Assembly (NCBI GenBank): GCA_905221605.1
Contig: CAJNDS010002334.1
Location: 64,001 to 120,000 of the forward strand
Reading direction: 5' to 3'
From: Symbiodinium natans
Lineage: Eukaryota; Sar; Dinophyceae; Suessiales; Symbiodiniaceae
DNA length: 56,000 nt
Shown: positions 1 through 10,113 of the stretch, piece after piece
Position numbering within the stretch: the first letter of the stretch is position 1
Layout of the letters: each line of letters opens with the position of its first letter
The notes under the pieces: generated by a model
What the model was told of the DNA's origin: nothing
Seen by the model: only the letters and a program-made list of their open reading frames with translations
Database searches by the model: none
Made by a program: the position numbers and the translations under genes

Positions 1-554
1 ATTATTGTTATTGGTGAGTGTGTACAGGGTTCCTTATACATAATGGTATGTGTAGATATTGGGTGTCTTGTTGTGGGGGAGCAGCGTCCGTCGGAAAACG
101 CCGGCGTCAGTACGTAAAACTTTTCCTGTAAAACGCCACGGCTGAGGCCGAAAACGGAACAACGTAGGGGGCGAGTCCGAAAACAAACAGGCGCTTTCAG
201 AAAAACGAAAGCCTCATGCGAAAAACCTTCTGATGTGGCTTCTTTTTCATGGCCTGATATCGGATAAAATTCGAAAAGAAGCCGGCGCATTCAGAAGAAA
301 CCAAAAGCTTCATTGATAAAACCAACTGACGCCGGACATGTCTTGCCAATCGGACTTCAATTCAGCTTCGAAACTTACCCTGGGGAAGGGATGTGTATTG
401 CGTTTATTCAGCATTTAGGAGGGATGCACGCGTTACGCTAAGGTCTCGTTGTATGAGATGTCACACACTGAGTGTTTTGGCCTTGGACCATTGGAGCTTA
501 CTGGTATGAAGAGGGTGCAGGTGGTAGTAGAAGACAGGGGTGTGTATGAATTCC
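1..554. other. No gene seen; GAAAACG-rich stretch with an inverted pair
   Basis: I see no gene here. Bases 90-320 are rich in GAAAACG-like words. A 10-base word CCGGCGTCAG at 101-110 recurs as its exact reverse complement at 326-335, giving an inverted pair about 215 bases apart. The plus strand at 1.0-1.5 kb has the complementary flavour (CGTTTTC words), so the two stretches may be decayed inverted copies. That last point is inference. Confidence 0.3.
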
Positions 555-572
555 AAACCCTAAACCCTAAAT
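555..572. repeat. Interstitial telomere-like tract (CCCTAAA)
   Basis: About two and a half units of AAACCCT lie in a row. CCCTAAA/TTTAGGG is the telomere type known from plants, many algae and dinoflagellates. Its position inside non-telomeric sequence makes it an interstitial copy, possibly a scar of break repair. The tract is short enough that chance cannot be excluded. Confidence 0.6.
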
Positions 573-929
573 GTCAGGGACATGGTTGTATTTTGTCGGT
601 ACTTTGCATAAGGTTCCTCGGACGCATTCCTGACCCAATGTGCGAAGCCGCTTGCTTGTCGGCGATGTGCATTGAAAACGCAAATCGCCACACTCAGTAG
701 CGGTAGGAGCTGAAAGCAGCGAACTTTGTGGCTCGACGACATCGACAGGACTTGTAGCATGACCGTGCCCACATGTCTAAAACATGAATTGTTTGAATTG
801 TTATATGTCCAGACTGAACTCCTGTAGTCTCAACCCAGATTGCAAAAGGGTTGAGGGCGCAAGGACCCCCGGAAAAAAAGAAACACGACACCCGAAGTCC
901 CCAATGCCGCGCCAACCCCTCAAATCCCC

Positions 930-1016
930 AGGTGTGTTTGTGCGCGGGTGTGTGCGTGCGCTCGTGTTTGCTTGCGTGCGTGCGCGCGATCGCGTGCGTG
1001 CGTACGTTTTCGCACG
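930..1016. repeat. Low-complexity GTGCGTGCG stretch
   Basis: Alternating purine-pyrimidine sequence made of GTGTG and GTGCGTGCG words, rich in CpG. Such tracts can adopt left-handed DNA. The open frames of 116-158 codons across it exist because the simple sequence lacks stop codons, not because of any coding signal. Confidence 0.6.
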
Positions 1017-1051
1017 AGCCTCTTCAGTTTATGATTCATGTTTTTCCGACC

Positions 1052-1330
1052 GGCGCCTTTGTTGTTCGGATTCGGGCTTCCCGACTCAATCGCCAAATGA
1101 CCAAACTTTTCTTTTCCTCCGGTCGTGGTTGCCTTCGCACGTTCGAAGCTTCTCGCGTTTTCGCATTGAGCCTTTTCGTTTTACGGCTCGCGATGTTTTG
1201 ATTGGCGCCTTTGTTATTCGGATTCGGGCTGCTTCCGGACAGACGCGATTGACCAAATGACCAAACTTTTCAGCGGTTGCGGTTACGTTCGTGTGTTCGA
1301 AGCTTGTTACGTTTTCGACACATTGACGTC
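1052..1330. repeat. Two-copy direct repeat, unit about 150 bp
   Basis: GGCGCCTTTGTTNTTCGGAT begins at 1052 and again at 1204. In both copies it is followed by CAAATGACCAAACTTTTC and then by TTCGAAGCTT with CGTTTTCG. The copies are clearly diverged. No protein is recognised in any frame. Confidence 0.65.
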
Positions 1331-2530
1331 TTTGTATTTCCGGGTTGAAATTTTTTTGGAGGACTTTTACTCAGCGTGTCTGCGTTAATTTCTGATTCAG
1401 CCTCCGTGTCTTGCAGGCTGCTGCCCTCATGTTTTCTGATTTAGGCGTTTGCGTGTTCTGAATACGTCTTTCCGTTTTCTGATTGAAGCTTTCCGCTTTG
1501 CCGTTTCTCCGACTCAGCTCTCACCCCTTGTTGTGGATACTAGTAATAATATGAGCCCCACTCAAGTCCCTCTTTTTCGATTGTCTCGCATCATCCGCAT
1601 TTGGCGATGGGTGTGATGTCTTGCGTCAAGGATAGGAGCGTGCCGATCACGATTGGGCAACGTGAAAGCTTTGGCACTTTAGCATGCCATGTTCGGAGCA
1701 ACTCAATTCTGGAACCCATGGGTGTCTCTGCTCACCAAGCAGAACCCCGGACACTCTGACAACGCTTCAGTTAGAGCTCGCAATGTGTTTCGTAGCTTTA
1801 CAGGACGAGTGCATTGTAGCCAATGCTAGGGTGCAGCCATGCCATGGCCTATATGACTTCTGACCGGCCGTTTGTCTTTTGTGCAACCTCGCTCGCAAGC
1901 CGCATTGTCTTGCAAAAGTTGGGGCTTGCAGTGACCGCTCCTTTGCATGTGCCCAAGGCAAGAACGATCTTTGTGGATATCAATAAAGAAGGCTGAAAGC
2001 AACAAAGCGAGACCTCATGTAATTCGTCTCGACAACACAGCCGCCTACAAGAGGCTTATATCAAGGGCTCCGTTCATCTGCCTGAATGTGAAAGGGGAGG
2101 TGCGCACATCAAGGGGCACAAGCCCAACAGCTTACTTGCAAGGTGTTTTCCAAACTGCTCAGGTCTGCGTATGCCGACGTCCATGGTAGCTGTAACTCTT
2201 AAGTTGTTGCTTCCAGCACTTCTAACACATTCTTTAATCAGCCTTTTGCAGCTGCGAGAGGGCGTGTTCTGATATTTTCCAGTTAAGATGCTTGCCCAGA
2301 TCATTCCTTGCTGTGACCAGTGCTTTGCGACGTGCTCTGCGATTCTCTGCGCATAAGCACGGTGCAATGTATGCTCCGCAATCGCCAGTGTGCGAACGAC
2401 CAACGCTGTCATTGGTTGAGGGAACATGCATCTGCACTGTAAACACTGTAGACTGTTCCTTGGGCTCTTTGAAGCCAGAGCAGGATCTTTGGGGTACACG
2501 CTGCAGTTCTCGCGATGCCTGCATCAGAGT
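1331..2530. other. No gene recognised
   Basis: Apparently single-copy sequence within this window. Overlapping open frames of up to 141 codons occur on both strands, but none has a recognisable domain, and overlapping frames of equal quality argue against coding. No RNA gene or simple repeat is seen. Confidence 0.4.
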
Positions 2531-2534
2531 TGTG

Positions 2535-3010
2535 CAGTCTCTTCCCTTTTGTGCTGCGGTTGCTGCGTTGAAGCCAGAAAGGTGAGTGTCAGCAACATGA
2601 CGTTGCATCGAGGCAGCTTGTGCCTTCAACCTTTACGCCTGAGAGTGACAGAGAGTGCCTGTCACCTTCAGGATGATGTGCTCGAATCACCACACAGGAT
2701 GGCTTGAAGGCCAGTTCATAAAAACACTCAGAAGCGACGAGGCCATTAACAGCAGCTTGTTTAATGCTGTGATATCGATGGCGAACATGGCCAGCGAGCT
2801 GACCGATGCCGTCATACCACTGCGAGTCCAGAATGCCCGCATCTTCAGGACATCCAAAGTTGCCAGGGCAGATGTTGCATGCTCCCTCTGTGGTGTCGTC
2901 AATGTCGTCTGCACTGCTCAGTAGGTCTGTGAAGCTAGATCGGGATCCCGCATCTTTGGTGTAATGCCTGCATCTACGTCCGAGTTGTGGCAGTGCTCTC
3001 GGGGCAGTAT
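2535..3010 (+). repeat. Diverged leading module of the Unit A/B/E family
   Basis: The stretch from about 2714 (GCCAGTTCA ... GATATCGATGG ... GCCAGCGAGCTGA) aligns with 25.52 kb and 27.18 kb. The last 60 bases (GAGTTGTGGCAGTGCTCTCGG) match the lead-in of Unit B. In the plus frame from 2655 it reads MASELTDAVIPLRV, comparable with MASELMDVVIQLRL at 27.2 kb. It is the oldest-looking copy and sits directly upstream of the Unit A array. The minus strand is also open over 191 codons, so the reading direction is uncertain. Confidence 0.6.
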
Positions 3011-4057
3011 CCTCCCTTTGTGACGGCGTGCTGCGGCGCTTCTTGGCGGAGGCGCGAAGGCTGTTGCGCCCTTTGAGGCCACTGTGTGCGGAGACCGCCA
3101 TCGCAAGGTGCAGCTCGGCTGTAGGCCTGTGCAAAAGGAGCAGGCGTCGCCTGCAGCCGTTCATATTCTCGGACCTGATGTGGCCAAGCAGGCGCAGCTG
3201 CTGCTGCCACAGGAGCTTGGACCAGCATGCCGAATCCGAAGTGGCCGCTGCCGCCTATCAGGTCCAGGCAGCATGCTTTTGCCGGTGCATCGGTGCATCA
3301 CAAAGCATTGCTTCCAGGGCAGGCCGCGTCCGTCTCGACAGAGCAGGTGCGGCTTAGTGCAACTTCCAGCATGCCAGAGCCGCACGACGGCCGGCGGCAG
3401 CTCGGTGCTGATTCTGGACACGGGCCGTATGTCGGGTGCCATCATGCTTTACATTGCGAAAGGTGACTACCTCCGAAACCTGCCTACTCTATACCCGAAG
3501 CACGAATCCAACAGTTTGCCTGAGGGCGAGTCGGCAGCTGCTGGCAACAGGAGCTGGGCACCTCGGACCCCGTACTCATCAAGCTTTTCATTAAAAGCCC
3601 AGTACGATTGTAGCCTGCCTCCTGTGAGACGTATGCTGGATCGGCGCTCCGCTGCTGGATAGCTTTGTGCAGACGTCCGAAGTACACTTAGATTTTTTCA
3701 CGAGCGGGAGCAGCCGTGCATCTAGCTGCTTCCTGAGAGCGGCGCACGGTACATCACAAGCTGGCAAAGGCGATGTTCTGATGCAGCTCAAATGATCTCA
3801 GATGGAAACCCGGGCAGCTGAATGACCAGCTTCAGGATGTCTTCATACCGCTTCGAGTTCGCCATGCTACCGGTGTGAGATGCATAGGAAGCTGAAGGGG
3901 CTGTGATTGCACGGTCGCCGTAGTCAAGTCAAGCATTGGGGCCTAGGGCTAGCTCAGTGGGCTCCATGAAGCTGCAACAGAATCAGTTGCGGGCTGTTGA
4001 GTCAGTTTTCGTGAGAGATTTGCAGCTGATTCCTGTGTCCATATCTTGGAGCGGCAC
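3011..4057 (+). repeat. Unit A, copy 1 (1,047 bp tandem unit)
   Basis: The unit starts at the CCTCCCTTTGTGAC head and is followed directly by a nearly identical unit. Within it, in order, lie the head, a GC-rich segment open in all forward frames, a segment reading VLILDTGRMSG (near 3400-3450), a region ending with the words LNDQLQDVFIP in one frame, and the TAGCTCAGTGGG motif at 3950. Differences from copy 2 are a handful of single bases. No family is recognised, and the open frames run over each other on both strands. Confidence 0.97.
3950..3961 (+). promoter_or_regulatory. A-box-like motif TAGCTCAGTGGG (copy 1 of 8)
   Basis: The 12 bases fit the RNA polymerase III internal A box TRGCNNARYNGG at every constrained position. 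They are preceded by GGGGCCTAGGGC, which resembles the 5' end of an alanine tRNA. No B box (GGTTCGANNCC) follows within about 100 bases and the D-arm does not close properly, so this is not a tRNA gene. Further copies lie at 4997, 6047, 7052, 26822, 31169, 32232 and 33290. Confidence 0.35.
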
Positions 4058-5104
4058 CCTCCCTTTGTGACGGCGTGCTGCGGCGCTTCTTGGCGGAGGC
4101 GCGAAGGCTGTTGCGCCCTTTGAGGCCACTGTGTGCGGAGACCGCCATCGCAAGGTGCAGCTCGGCTGTAGGCCTGTGCAAAAGGAGCAGGCGTCGCCTG
4201 CAGCCGTTCATATTCTCGGACCTGATGTGGCCAAGCAGGCGCAGCTGCTGCTGCCACAGGAGCTTGGACCAGCATGCCGAATCCGAAGTGGCCGCTGCCG
4301 CCTATCAGGTCCAGGCAGCATGCTCTTGCCGGTGCATCGGTGCATCACAAAGCATTGCTTCCAGGGCAGGCCGCGTCCGTCTCGACAGAGCAGGTGCGGC
4401 TTAGTGCAACTTCCAGCATGCCAGAGCCGCACGACGGCCGGCGGCAGCTCGGTGCTGATTCTGGACACGGGCCGTATGTCGGGTGCCATCATGCTTTACA
4501 TTGCGAAAGGTGACTACCTCCGAAACCTGCCTACTCTATACCCAAAGCACGAATCCAACAGTTTGCCTGAGGGCGAGTCGGCAGCTGCTGGCAACAGGAG
4601 CTGGGCACCTCGGACCCCGTACTCATCAAGCTTTTCATTAAAAGCCCAGTACGATTGTAGCCTGCCTCCTGTGAGACGTATGCTGGATCGGCGCTCCGCT
4701 GCTGGATAGCTCTGTGCAGACGTCCGAAGTACACTTAGATTTTTTCACGAGCGGGAGCAGCCGTGCATCTAGCTGCTTCCTGAGAGCGGCGCACGGTACA
4801 TCACAAGCTGGCAAAGGCGATGTTCTGATGCAGCTCAAATGATCTCAGATGGAAACCCGGGCAGCTGAATGACCAGCTTCAGGATGTCTTCATACCGCTT
4901 CGAGTTCGCCATGCTACCGGTGTGAGATGCATAGGAAGCTGAAGGGGCTGTGATTGCACGGTCGCCGTAGTCAAGTCAAGCATTGGGGCCTAGGGCTAGC
5001 TCAGTGGGCTCCATGAAGCTGCAACAGAATCAGTTGCGGGCTGTTGAGTCAGTTTTCGTGAGAGATTTGCAGCTGATTCCTGTGTCCATATCTTGGAGCG
5101 GCAC
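4058..5104 (+). repeat. Unit A, copy 2 (1,047 bp)
   Basis: Head-to-tail with copy 1 and the same length. The junction upstream of the head (ATATCTTGGAGCGGCA) is that of the tandem unit, while copy 1 keeps a different, Unit B-like lead-in. This shows where the array began to expand. The A-box-like motif is at 4997-5008. Confidence 0.97.
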
Positions 5105-6154
5105 CCTCCCTTTGTGACGGCGTGCTGCGGCGCTTCTTGGCGGAGGCACGAAGGCTGTTGCGCCCTTTGAGGCCACTGTGTGCGGAGACCGCCATCGCAA
5201 GGTGCAGCTCGGCTGTAGGCCTGTGCAAAAGGAGCAGGCGTCGCCTGCAGCCGTTCATATTCTCGGACCTGATGTGGCCAAGCAGGCGCAGCTGCTGCAG
5301 CTGCCACAGGAGCTTGGACCAGCGTGCCGAATCCGAAGTGGCCGCTGCCGCCTATCAGGTCCAGGCAGCATGCTCTTGCCGGCGCATCGGTGCATCACAA
5401 AGCATTGCTTCCAGGGCAGGCCGCGTCCGTCTCGACAGAGCAGGTGCGGCTTAGTGCAACTTCCAGCATGCCAGAGCCGCACGACGGCCGGCGGCAGCTC
5501 GGTGCTGATTCTGGACACGGGCCGTATGTCGGGTGCCATCATGCTTTACATTGCGAAAGGTGACTACCTCCGAAACCTGCCTACTCTATACCCAAAGCAC
5601 GAATCCAACAGTTTGCCTGAGGGCGAGTCGGCAGCTGCTGGCAACAGGAGCTGGGCACCTCGGACCCCGTACTCATCAAGCTTTTCATTAAAAGCCCAGT
5701 ACGATTGTAGCCTGCCTCCTGTGAGACGTATGCTGGATCGGCGCTCCGCTGCTGGATAGCTCTGTGCAGACGTCCGAAGTACACTTAGATTTTTTCACGA
5801 GCGGGAGCAGCCGTGCATCTAGCTGCTTCCTGAGAGCGGCGCACGGTACATCACAAGCTGGCAAAGGCGATGTTCTGATGCAGCTCAAATGATCTCAGAT
5901 GGAAACCCGGGCAGCTGAATGACCAGCTTCAGGATGTCTTCATACCGCTTCGAGTTCGCCATGCTACCGGTGTGAGATGCATAGGAAGCTGAAGGGGCTG
6001 TGATTGCACGGTCGCCGTAGTCAAGTCAAGCATTGGGGCCTAGGGCTAGCTCAGTGGGCTCCATGAAGCTGCAACAGAATCAGTTGCGGGCTGTTGAGTC
6101 AGTTTTCGTGAGAGATTTGCAGCTGATTCCTGTGTCCATATCTTGGAGCGGCAC
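5105..6154 (+). repeat. Unit A, copy 3 (1,050 bp)
   Basis: Same unit with one extra CAG triplet near 5295-5300 (GCTGCTGCAGCTGCC), which makes it three bases longer. Copy 4 shares the triplet, so copies 3 and 4 are each other's closest relatives. The A-box-like motif is at 6047-6058. Confidence 0.97.
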
Positions 6155-6609
6155 CCTCCCTTTGTGACGGCGTGCTGCGGCGCTTCTTGGCGGAGGCGCG
6201 AAGGCTGTTGCGCCCTTTGAGGCCACTGTGTGCGGAGACCGCCATCGCAAGGTGCAGCTCGGCTGTAGGCCTGTGCAAAAGGAGCAGGCGTCGCCTGCAG
6301 CCGTTCATATTCTCGGACCTGATGTGGCCAAGCAGGCGCAGCTGCTGCAGCTGCCACAGGAGCTTGGACCAGCGTGCCGAATCCGAAGTGGCCGCTGCCG
6401 CCTATCAGGTCCAGGCAGCATGCTCTTGCCGGCGCATCGGTGCATCACAAAGCATTGCTTCCAGGGCAGGCCGCGTCCGTCTCGACAGAGCAGGTGCGGC
6501 TTAGTGCAACTTCCAGCATGCCAGAGCCGCACGACGGCCGGCGGCAGCTCGGTGCTGATTCTGGACACGGGCCGTATGTCGGGTGCCATCATGCTTTACA
6601 TTGCGAAAG
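6155..6609 (+). repeat. Unit A, copy 4, truncated (455 bp)
   Basis: Identical in kind to copy 3, including the extra CAG triplet, up to ATTGCGAAAG at 6609. There it stops matching Unit A and continues as Unit B. The break falls just after the LILDTGRMSG-reading segment, inside homologous sequence, as expected for unequal crossing-over between the two unit types. Confidence 0.95.
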
Positions 6610-7640
6610 CTGAGTCCTTGCCACTACGTGCAAGTCAGCAGAGGAGCCCGACACCTCGGACCTAGTCCGCATCAAGCCTTTACTAAGCCTGCCTCCTTTG
6701 AGACATATGCTGGTTCGGCGTACCTCCTCCGTTGGATGCAGACGTCCCCGCGAGCTTTCCGAGAGTGGGAAAACGTTGCATCACAAGGTCGAGGCAAGGC
6801 GATCTGATGCAGCTCAAATGGGCATGTAGTTGCAGGATGGTGAGAGGCGCACACGTTGCGCCACAAGCTCGGAGGCAAGGTGACGTTCTGATGCAGCTCA
6901 AATGAAGTCCGTGCAGCTGAATGACCAGCTTCAGGATGTCTTGATACCACTTCGAGTACGCCTTTCGCTATGCTGCCGGTGTCAAGGAGGGACAGGACCC
7001 AGTGCAATCCCAGCTGGCCAACGCAGTCAAGCCAAGCATTGGGGGTTAGGTTAGCTCAGTGGGCTGGATGAAGCTGCAGCAGCATCTGTTGTGGAGAGGT
7101 GTGCCAGCAGCTTGCCGGCAGCACAGGCAGTCTTTGCGAGAAGCTTGTGGCGGCTGATTCCTGTGTCTTGGTTGTGGCAGTGCTCTCGGAGCAGTGTCCT
7201 CCCTTTGTGACTGCGTGCTGCGGTGCTCCTTGGCAGAGGTGCGGAGGCTGTTGCGCCAGGTGAAGCCGGCGTGGGCGGAGACTTCCATCACACGGTGCAG
7301 CTCGGCTACGGCAGCCGAGTGCAGCTGCAGCAGGCGTCGCCTGCAGCCGTGCCTGTTCTGGGACCTGACGTGGCAAAGCAGGCGCAGCTCCGTGCGATGG
7401 GGAAGGGCTTGCCGCTGCTGCTGCGGCTGCTGATGGGAAGTGGACACAAGTGGCCCCTGCTGTCCGGTGCATGTAGGATGCATCTGTTAGAGCATCTGTG
7501 CATCTGTGCGCACTTCGCTTCCAGGGAATGTTCGCCCAGCAAGCTTGGTCTAGTGCAACTTCCGGCATGCCCGCAGCGCTCGACGTCCGGCAGGTTCTTG
7601 CTGATTCTGGACACTGGCCCAGGGGGTTCTTGAGCCTGCT
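6610..7640 (+). repeat. Unit B-type sequence: 3' part of one unit plus a diverged next unit
   Basis: From 6610 the sequence follows Unit B (compare 28.05-28.6 kb and 30.7-31.3 kb). It runs through the paired GATGCAGCTCAAATG words, the AATGACCAGCTTCAGGATGT segment and the A-box-like motif at 7052. A new CCTCCCTTTGTGAC head follows at 7198 and runs to about 7620, where the LILDTG segment ends in a different tail. Large frames are open on both strands; none is recognised. Confidence 0.9.
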
Positions 7641-7771
7641 CGCGTATGTGTTTGCGGAGCCTACTGCTTTGAATTCGCCGTGCTGTCAGCACTTGTCAAA
7701 GACGAAGATCGATAGGATCCAGGGCTGTCACAGCTTCGCAGATGTCGAGTGCCGCAGCTGGCTTGAGAGGC

Positions 7772-7939
7772 TGCCTTGATGACTTGCCCATGAGCTCGGA
7801 GCCGGTCAGGCTGAGCACATCGCTATCGCTGGCGGGTGCGGGTACAGCATGCAAGGCTGCTCTTCAGCGCGAGGCCAGACTTCAGAGCTCGGCAGGGCGT
7901 CGTGATGCGTCGTGTGACATGCTTCATATGCCCGAATGA
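7772..7939 (+). CDS. Candidate exon or gene relic, CLDDLPMSS segment
   Basis: The plus frame reads CLDDLPMSSEPV, then a serine/alanine-rich stretch, ALQREARLQSSAGRRDA and CDMLHMPE, with a TGA stop. A second copy at 29643-29819 keeps this frame and the stop although it differs by a 6-base and a 3-base indel. The first indel after the stop is a single base. This pattern fits coding constraint, but it rests on three indels. Substitutions are too few to judge and the minus strand is equally open. No family recognised. Confidence 0.3.
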   Translation, partial: CLDDLPMSSEPVRLSTSLSLAGAGTACKAALQREARLQSSAGRRDASCDMLHMPE

Positions 7940-8009
7940 ACATGCGAGCTGTGAGTTGTCGTCGGCGTCTCGGCCCCTGACATCCATAGCCCTCCTCCTG
8001 CACTCGTGC

Positions 8010-8785
8010 TCGTGGCAGGTCTGGGCTTGGCAACAGAATTACTTTTGACCGTGGCTCGCGTGCCATGATAGCATGGGCCGATGGCTTTGCAAGATCTCTC
8101 GCTCAAAAAGCAGACTGCAATGTTTCGAGACGAGGGAATGTTCGAGGGGATGGTCGGGCAGCTGGGTGATGCCCGTGCCAAATTGCAGACCCCGGAATGC
8201 CGCCCGCATCTGCGACAGACGCGCGCTCCCTCGTCGGGTCCATTTGCGTTGTGGTCAGCGCTGCTCGGTGGGCTCCGTGGAGTTAGGGCAGGATTCAGCG
8301 TTTGTCGGGAAGCTGCAGTCCTCGTGATGCTTGCATTGCCTACATCGGAGTTGTGGCTGTGCGTTTGGAGCGGTGTTCTCCCTTTGTGGTCATTGGCCGC
8401 CACAGACCTTGCAGTTGCCCGGTGTGGGCTTAGCGAGGTTCCCAGAGCCGATAAACCCAGATGTTCCTCCCGTCGGGTTGACGGATTTCCCAGCTTGTAC
8501 GTGCGCTGCGGAACTTCGACGGGTTCGACTAATCGGCTGAACGGCCTGCGCAGACCAGACAGCAGAGCCGGTGAATCAGGTGCTGCGGCGGTGTCTTGCG
8601 CGTTCTAGCTGTCAACGACGGCATGTGAGCACACTTGTTGCCACGCAGAAGTGCAGACGCTGGGTTTGTAAGAGCATGCACCTAAATGGCGGATGGCCTT
8701 TGCAAACATCAGCATGTGCTGGCAGCCAGCGAAGGTTTCCACTGGCGGGCCTTCCCCATCCCCGTCAAGCGCCGATTTCCCAACA
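8010..8785 (+). repeat. Segmental duplication G, copy 1 (pairs with 33,609-34,388)
   Basis: From TCGTGGCAGGTCTGGGCTTGG to CAAGCGCCGATTTCCCAACA this block is nearly identical to 33.61-34.39 kb; I find only a few single-base differences. A third, diverged and shorter relative covers 29.89-30.25 kb. The high identity over 25 kb distance points to recent duplication or gene conversion. Confidence 0.95.
8081..8608 (+). CDS. Candidate coding segment, MALQDLS family, copy 1
   Basis: A 175-codon frame opens MALQDLSLKKQTAMFRDEG and goes on through GQLGDARAKLQTPECRPHL, which has the charge pattern of a short coiled coil. The diverged copy at 29953 keeps the frame through length differences that sum to multiples of three (9, 18 and 24 bases). 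The rest (from about residue 60) is unremarkable. An intron-containing gene or a relic would both fit. No family recognised. Confidence 0.27.
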   Translation: MALQDLSLKKQTAMFRDEGMFEGMVGQLGDARAKLQTPECRPHLRQTRAPSSGPFALWSALLGGLRGVRAGFSVCREAAVLVMLALPTSELWLCVWSGVLPLWSLAATDLAVARCGLSEVPRADKPRCSSRRVDGFPSLYVRCGTSTGSTNRLNGLRRPDSRAGESGAAAVSCAF

Positions 8786-8910
8786 CAGTTATTAACGCAC
8801 GGAGCATTATTCAGGACAATGGCCAGGCGACTACAGGGGGACATAGTGCAGCTGCCTGGCGAAGCGATAGTATGTTAAATGTGTTGCTTTGGCGAAGCGA
8901 TGCCTACTAA
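8686..8910 (+). CDS. Small ORF with EGFHWRAFPIPVKRRFPN, copy 1
   Basis: 74 codons. The middle reads SEGFHWRAFPIPVKRRFPN, followed by QATTGGHSAA. Related ORFs begin at 34288 (49 codons, damaged) and 34593 (73 codons). Comparing this copy with 34593 by eye I count about 13 replacement and 5 silent changes, close to what neutral change would give, so conservation of the peptide is not demonstrated. No family recognised. Confidence 0.22.
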   Translation: MADGLCKHQHVLAASEGFHWRAFPIPVKRRFPNTVINARSIIQDNGQATTGGHSAAAWRSDSMLNVLLWRSDAY

Positions 8911-8975
8911 AAAACTGATTCTCTTGTACGTATGTCCGCTTTTGATCCCTTGAATATTGCCACTTGCTCAACGGA
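8816..8975 (+). repeat. Flanking direct repeat, left copy (about 160 bp)
   Basis: It contains GGCGAAGCGAT words and ends in TATGTCCGCTTTTGATCCC and CACTTGCTCAAC. The same block, diverged, lies at 10,692-10,858. The two copies bracket the Unit C array exactly. Shorter related pieces (GGGGGACATAGTGCAGCT) occur near 34.43 and 34.74 kb. Confidence 0.8.
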
Positions 8976-9545
8976 GAAGTCAACACTCACCCAAATCTAG
9001 CTCCGTCTAAGCCCCCTGCACCTTTGTCCCAAGTCCCCTGGCCCTCGGCTAGCTTTATCTGAACTGCCCTGGGTCGACACCGGCATCTTCTCTCCGTCTT
9101 TTCATCTCCCCGCCAACCCGTCGCTTCGCAAGCCTTTCATCAGGTTCTCCAGAGTTGTGACGCCATTTTTGTCTGACAAAGTTCCTGCGATGGGCGCTTG
9201 CGTGCTCCGCTTGAAGTGGAAACCGTCTCCATCTTCATGTCCACTCGTGGCAGACATCAGTTGGAAATGAGAAGCATCCTCGTGTTGATCTACGACTGCC
9301 CCAAGCAAACCTTAGTGTTGTTTTTTGATTCGTAGCCTGCACGAAACGCTGCAAGCCAAAACCCACACAGCTGGGGAATGGCGCTTCAGCAAGTGGAAAG
9401 AGAGGCTGTTTTGCAGTGGGAGGTAACCGTCTGATGGCCAGCAGCAAAAGGATTTTGTACTCTCACGGTTGTTTGGCTAGGTTTTGCACATGGCACAAGA
9501 GGCATGATGAAAGCGCCGTCCTTCCTCCAGGAAAGCTAAATTGGT
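8976..9545. repeat. Unit C, copy 1 (about 570 bp)
   Basis: Starts GAAGTCAACACTCACCCAAA and ends near AGGAAAGCTAAA. The minus strand carries a 68-codon frame starting MLGAVVDQHEDASHF. It differs from copy 2 by few bases apart from the last quarter. Period to copy 2 is about 570 bases. Confidence 0.96.
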
Positions 9546-10113
9546 AAAGTCAACGCTCACCCAAATCTAGCTCCGTATAAGCCTGCACCTTTGTCCCAAG
9601 TCCCCTGGCCCTCGGCTAACTTTATCTGAACTGCCCTGGGTCGACACCGGCATCTTCTCTCCGTCTTTTCATCTCCCCGCCAACCCGTCGCTTCGCAAGC
9701 CTTTCATCAGGTTCTCCAGAGTTGTGACGCCATTTTTGTCTGACAAAGTTCCTGCGATGGGCGCTTGCGTGCTCCGCTTGAAGTGGAAACCGTCTCCATC
9801 TTCATGTCCACTCGTGGCAGACATCAGTTGGAAATGAGAAGCATCCTCGTGTTGATCTACGACTGCCCCAAGCAAACCTTAGTGTTGTTTTTTGATTCGT
9901 AGCCTGCACAAAACACTGCAAGCCAAAACACACACAGCTGGGGAATGGCGCTTCAGCAAGTGGAAAGAGAGGCTGTTTTTCAGTGGGAGGTAACCGTCTG
10001 ATGGCCAGCAGCAAGAGGATTTTGTACTCTCACGGTTGTTTGGCTAGCTCTTGCACATGGCACAGCAGTGACATGATGCAAGCGCCGTCCTTCCTCCAGG
10101 AGAGCTAAACTGA
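9546..10113. repeat. Unit C, copy 2 (about 568 bp)
   Basis: Head-to-tail with copy 1 and sharing the same minus-strand frames. The sequence near the right end (TGACATGATGCAAGCGCC) differs from copies 1 and 3. Confidence 0.96.

Noticed and set aside
3400-3450. LILDTGRMSG in Units A, B and E as an aspartic protease active site
   Set aside because: The DTG is followed by R-M rather than the usual S or A then S or T, no flap or second motif is present, and the surrounding frame is shared with non-coding-like repeat sequence.
3938-4020. tRNA gene around TAGCTCAGTGGG
   Set aside because: Only the A box fits. There is no B box, no closing D-arm, and no anticodon or T arm. The same holds for the other seven copies.
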